A DNA stretch of 6,729 nt from Anaerolineales bacterium (GTDB lineage Bacteria > Chloroflexota > Anaerolineae > Anaerolineales > UBA4823), in the NCBI GenBank assembly GCA_026415275.1, contig JAOAHK010000143.1:1-6729 (forward strand), written 5' to 3'. Under the pieces are notes generated by a model that had not been told where the DNA came from, ran no database searches, and saw nothing but the letters and a program-made list of their open reading frames with translations. Of this stretch, positions 5,910 to 6,729 are shown piece after piece. Both the position numbers and the translations under genes were made by a program. The stretch's first letter is position 1. Every line of letters begins with the position of its first letter.

Positions 5910-6640
5910 AACAGCGCTTAGACCTTTTCCTCGCTCTCTTTATCCTCCTCCTCATCTGGCAACTTGCTGCTTGGCTAGTCAACCGTCCCATTCTGCCCGA
6001 ACCGCAGACGGTCTTCCTCGCCTTCCTGCGTGAAACGCAAGACGACCTTCCACTTCACTTTGCTGCCAGCCTATGGCGCGTACTCGCCAGCACGGCTCTG
6101 GCAATTGCCACGGCTGCGCCAGCCGGTCTGATCCTCGGGCAATCCAAGCAGTTGAACCGCATCTTCTCCCCCTTGATCTATCTTCTTTATCCGATCCCCA
6201 AAGTAGTCTTTGTGCCGTTAGTGTTGCTCTTTTTAGGCTTGGGCGATGCGCCGAAGATTCTCATTATTTACCTGATCTTATTTTTCCAAATTCTGGTCTT
6301 GGTGCGCGACCAGGCAGCGAACTTACGTCCCGAGCTTTTGCTCAGTGTGCGCAGTTTAGGTGCTGGGCGGCGGGCTTTGTTTCGCTTTGTCTATCTACCT
6401 GCCAGCCTCCCAGCCATCCTGACTGCCTTGCGTCAATCGGTCGGCACAGCGGTTGCCGTGTTGTATGTCGCTGAGCTATATGCAACCCAGCGCGGATTGG
6501 GATACTATATCTACATAAACGGCAGCACATTTTTTGATTACCCAGCTATGTATGTTGGCATCATTGCAATGAGCTTGCTAGGCGTCGGTTTGTATAGCGG
6601 CGTGGATTATCTAGAAAAACGCCTCTGCCCCTGGAAATAG
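5906..6640 (+). CDS. ABC transporter permease (SsuC/TauC-like, BPD_transp_1 family)
   Basis: This 244-aa integral membrane subunit would form the translocation channel, as a homodimer, with the ATPase and lipoprotein encoded just upstream. About six hydrophobic segments are visible, near residues 6-25, 58-78, 90-112, 117-134, 178-192 and 213-232. The cytoplasmic EAA loop that docks the ATPase lies at about 142-171 (PELLLSVRSLGAGRRALFRFVYLP), with the conserved SLGA and the LPASLP ending. The length is normal for SsuC/TauC/ThiX-type permeases (about 240-270). ATG 5906 overlaps the ATPase stop in ATGA, so its translation is probably coupled to that of the ATPase. A premature stop in the ATPase would therefore be expected to lower permease synthesis too. 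No frameshift or internal stop is seen, which suggests the system is still, or was until recently, under selection. The substrate is unknown. Confidence 0.9.
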   Translation: MKQRLDLFLALFILLLIWQLAAWLVNRPILPEPQTVFLAFLRETQDDLPLHFAASLWRVLASTALAIATAAPAGLILGQSKQLNRIFSPLIYLLYPIPKVVFVPLVLLFLGLGDAPKILIIYLILFFQILVLVRDQAANLRPELLLSVRSLGAGRRALFRFVYLPASLPAILTALRQSVGTAVAVLYVAELYATQRGLGYYIYINGSTFFDYPAMYVGIIAMSLLGVGLYSGVDYLEKRLCPWK

Positions 6641-6645
6641 CAACA

Positions 6646-6723
6646 CCCCTCGCCCACTGGGAGAGGGGCCGGGGGTGAGGGCCGTCCCCCTCGCCCACTG
6701 GGAGAGGGGCCGGGGGTGAGGGC
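6646..6723. repeat. Two identical 37-bp hairpin-forming repeats in tandem (period 41 bp)
   Basis: Copies at 6646-6682 and 6687-6723 are identical over 37 bp and separated by CGTC. Each starts with a near-perfect hairpin: CCCCTC pairs with GAGGGG, one G/A mismatch follows, then CCC pairs with GGG around the loop ACT. A G-rich tail with CCGGGGGTGAGGGC follows. The array begins 6 bp after the permease stop, so it lies in the 3' end of the transcript. It lacks a U-tract and is more like a REP-type dispersed repeat than an intrinsic terminator. I recall very similar CCCTCACCCCC...CCTCTCCC motifs scattered in many bacterial genomes, including Chloroflexota. More copies may follow beyond the window edge. 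Confidence 0.8.
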
Positions 6724-6729
6724 TATACC

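Noticed and set aside
6646..6723. CRISPR array
   Set aside because: Only two repeats with a 4-bp spacer are present, with no cas genes. Spacers of about 30 bp would be expected.

Overview
The window looks like chromosomal DNA from a free-living bacterium, most likely Chloroflexota (Anaerolineae-like). That placement is an inference. It rests on moderate GC content, the housekeeping gene set, a lipoprotein with a YPAP-type linker, a TGnTATAAT extended -10 promoter, and G/C-rich palindromic intergenic repeats of a kind I recall from those genomes. Every complete gene ends in a standard stop codon (TAG, TAA and TGA all occur), so there is no sign of an altered genetic code. I see no tRNA, rRNA, CRISPR array, transposase or riboswitch.

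Left part (1-2356): a dNTP triphosphohydrolase of the dgt/HD family runs off the left edge on the + strand. It meets, tail to tail with only 4 bp between stop codons, a minus-strand iron-sulfur 5-methyluridine RNA methyltransferase (RlmD/RumA-like). A 138-bp divergent intergenic region (2219-2356) follows. It holds a good candidate promoter for the rightward gene, a weaker one for the methyltransferase, and a small palindrome.

Right part (2357-6640): four co-directional genes. First is a UbiD-family decarboxylase of the menaquinone-biosynthesis type with an intact prFMN active site. Its stop codon lies inside the Shine-Dalgarno sequence of an SsuA/NMT1-like solute-binding lipoprotein. Next come an SsuB/TauB-like ABC ATPase and an SsuC/TauC-like permease that overlap by ATGA. 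Together they would form an ABC importer for a small organic molecule, physically linked to a prFMN-dependent decarboxylase. The substrate cannot be read from the sequence.

The most notable anomaly is an in-frame TAA exactly at the Q-loop glutamine codon of the ATPase (codon 78). The frame and all downstream ATPase motifs are otherwise intact. It is either a very young nonsense mutation, a sequencing error or a recoding site. A roughly 60-bp imperfect palindrome separates the lipoprotein gene from the ATPase gene, and two identical 37-bp hairpin-forming repeats in tandem (period 41) close the window after the permease. I found no clear new system. The best leads are the interrupted ATPase, the UbiD-transporter linkage and the two palindromic repeat families.
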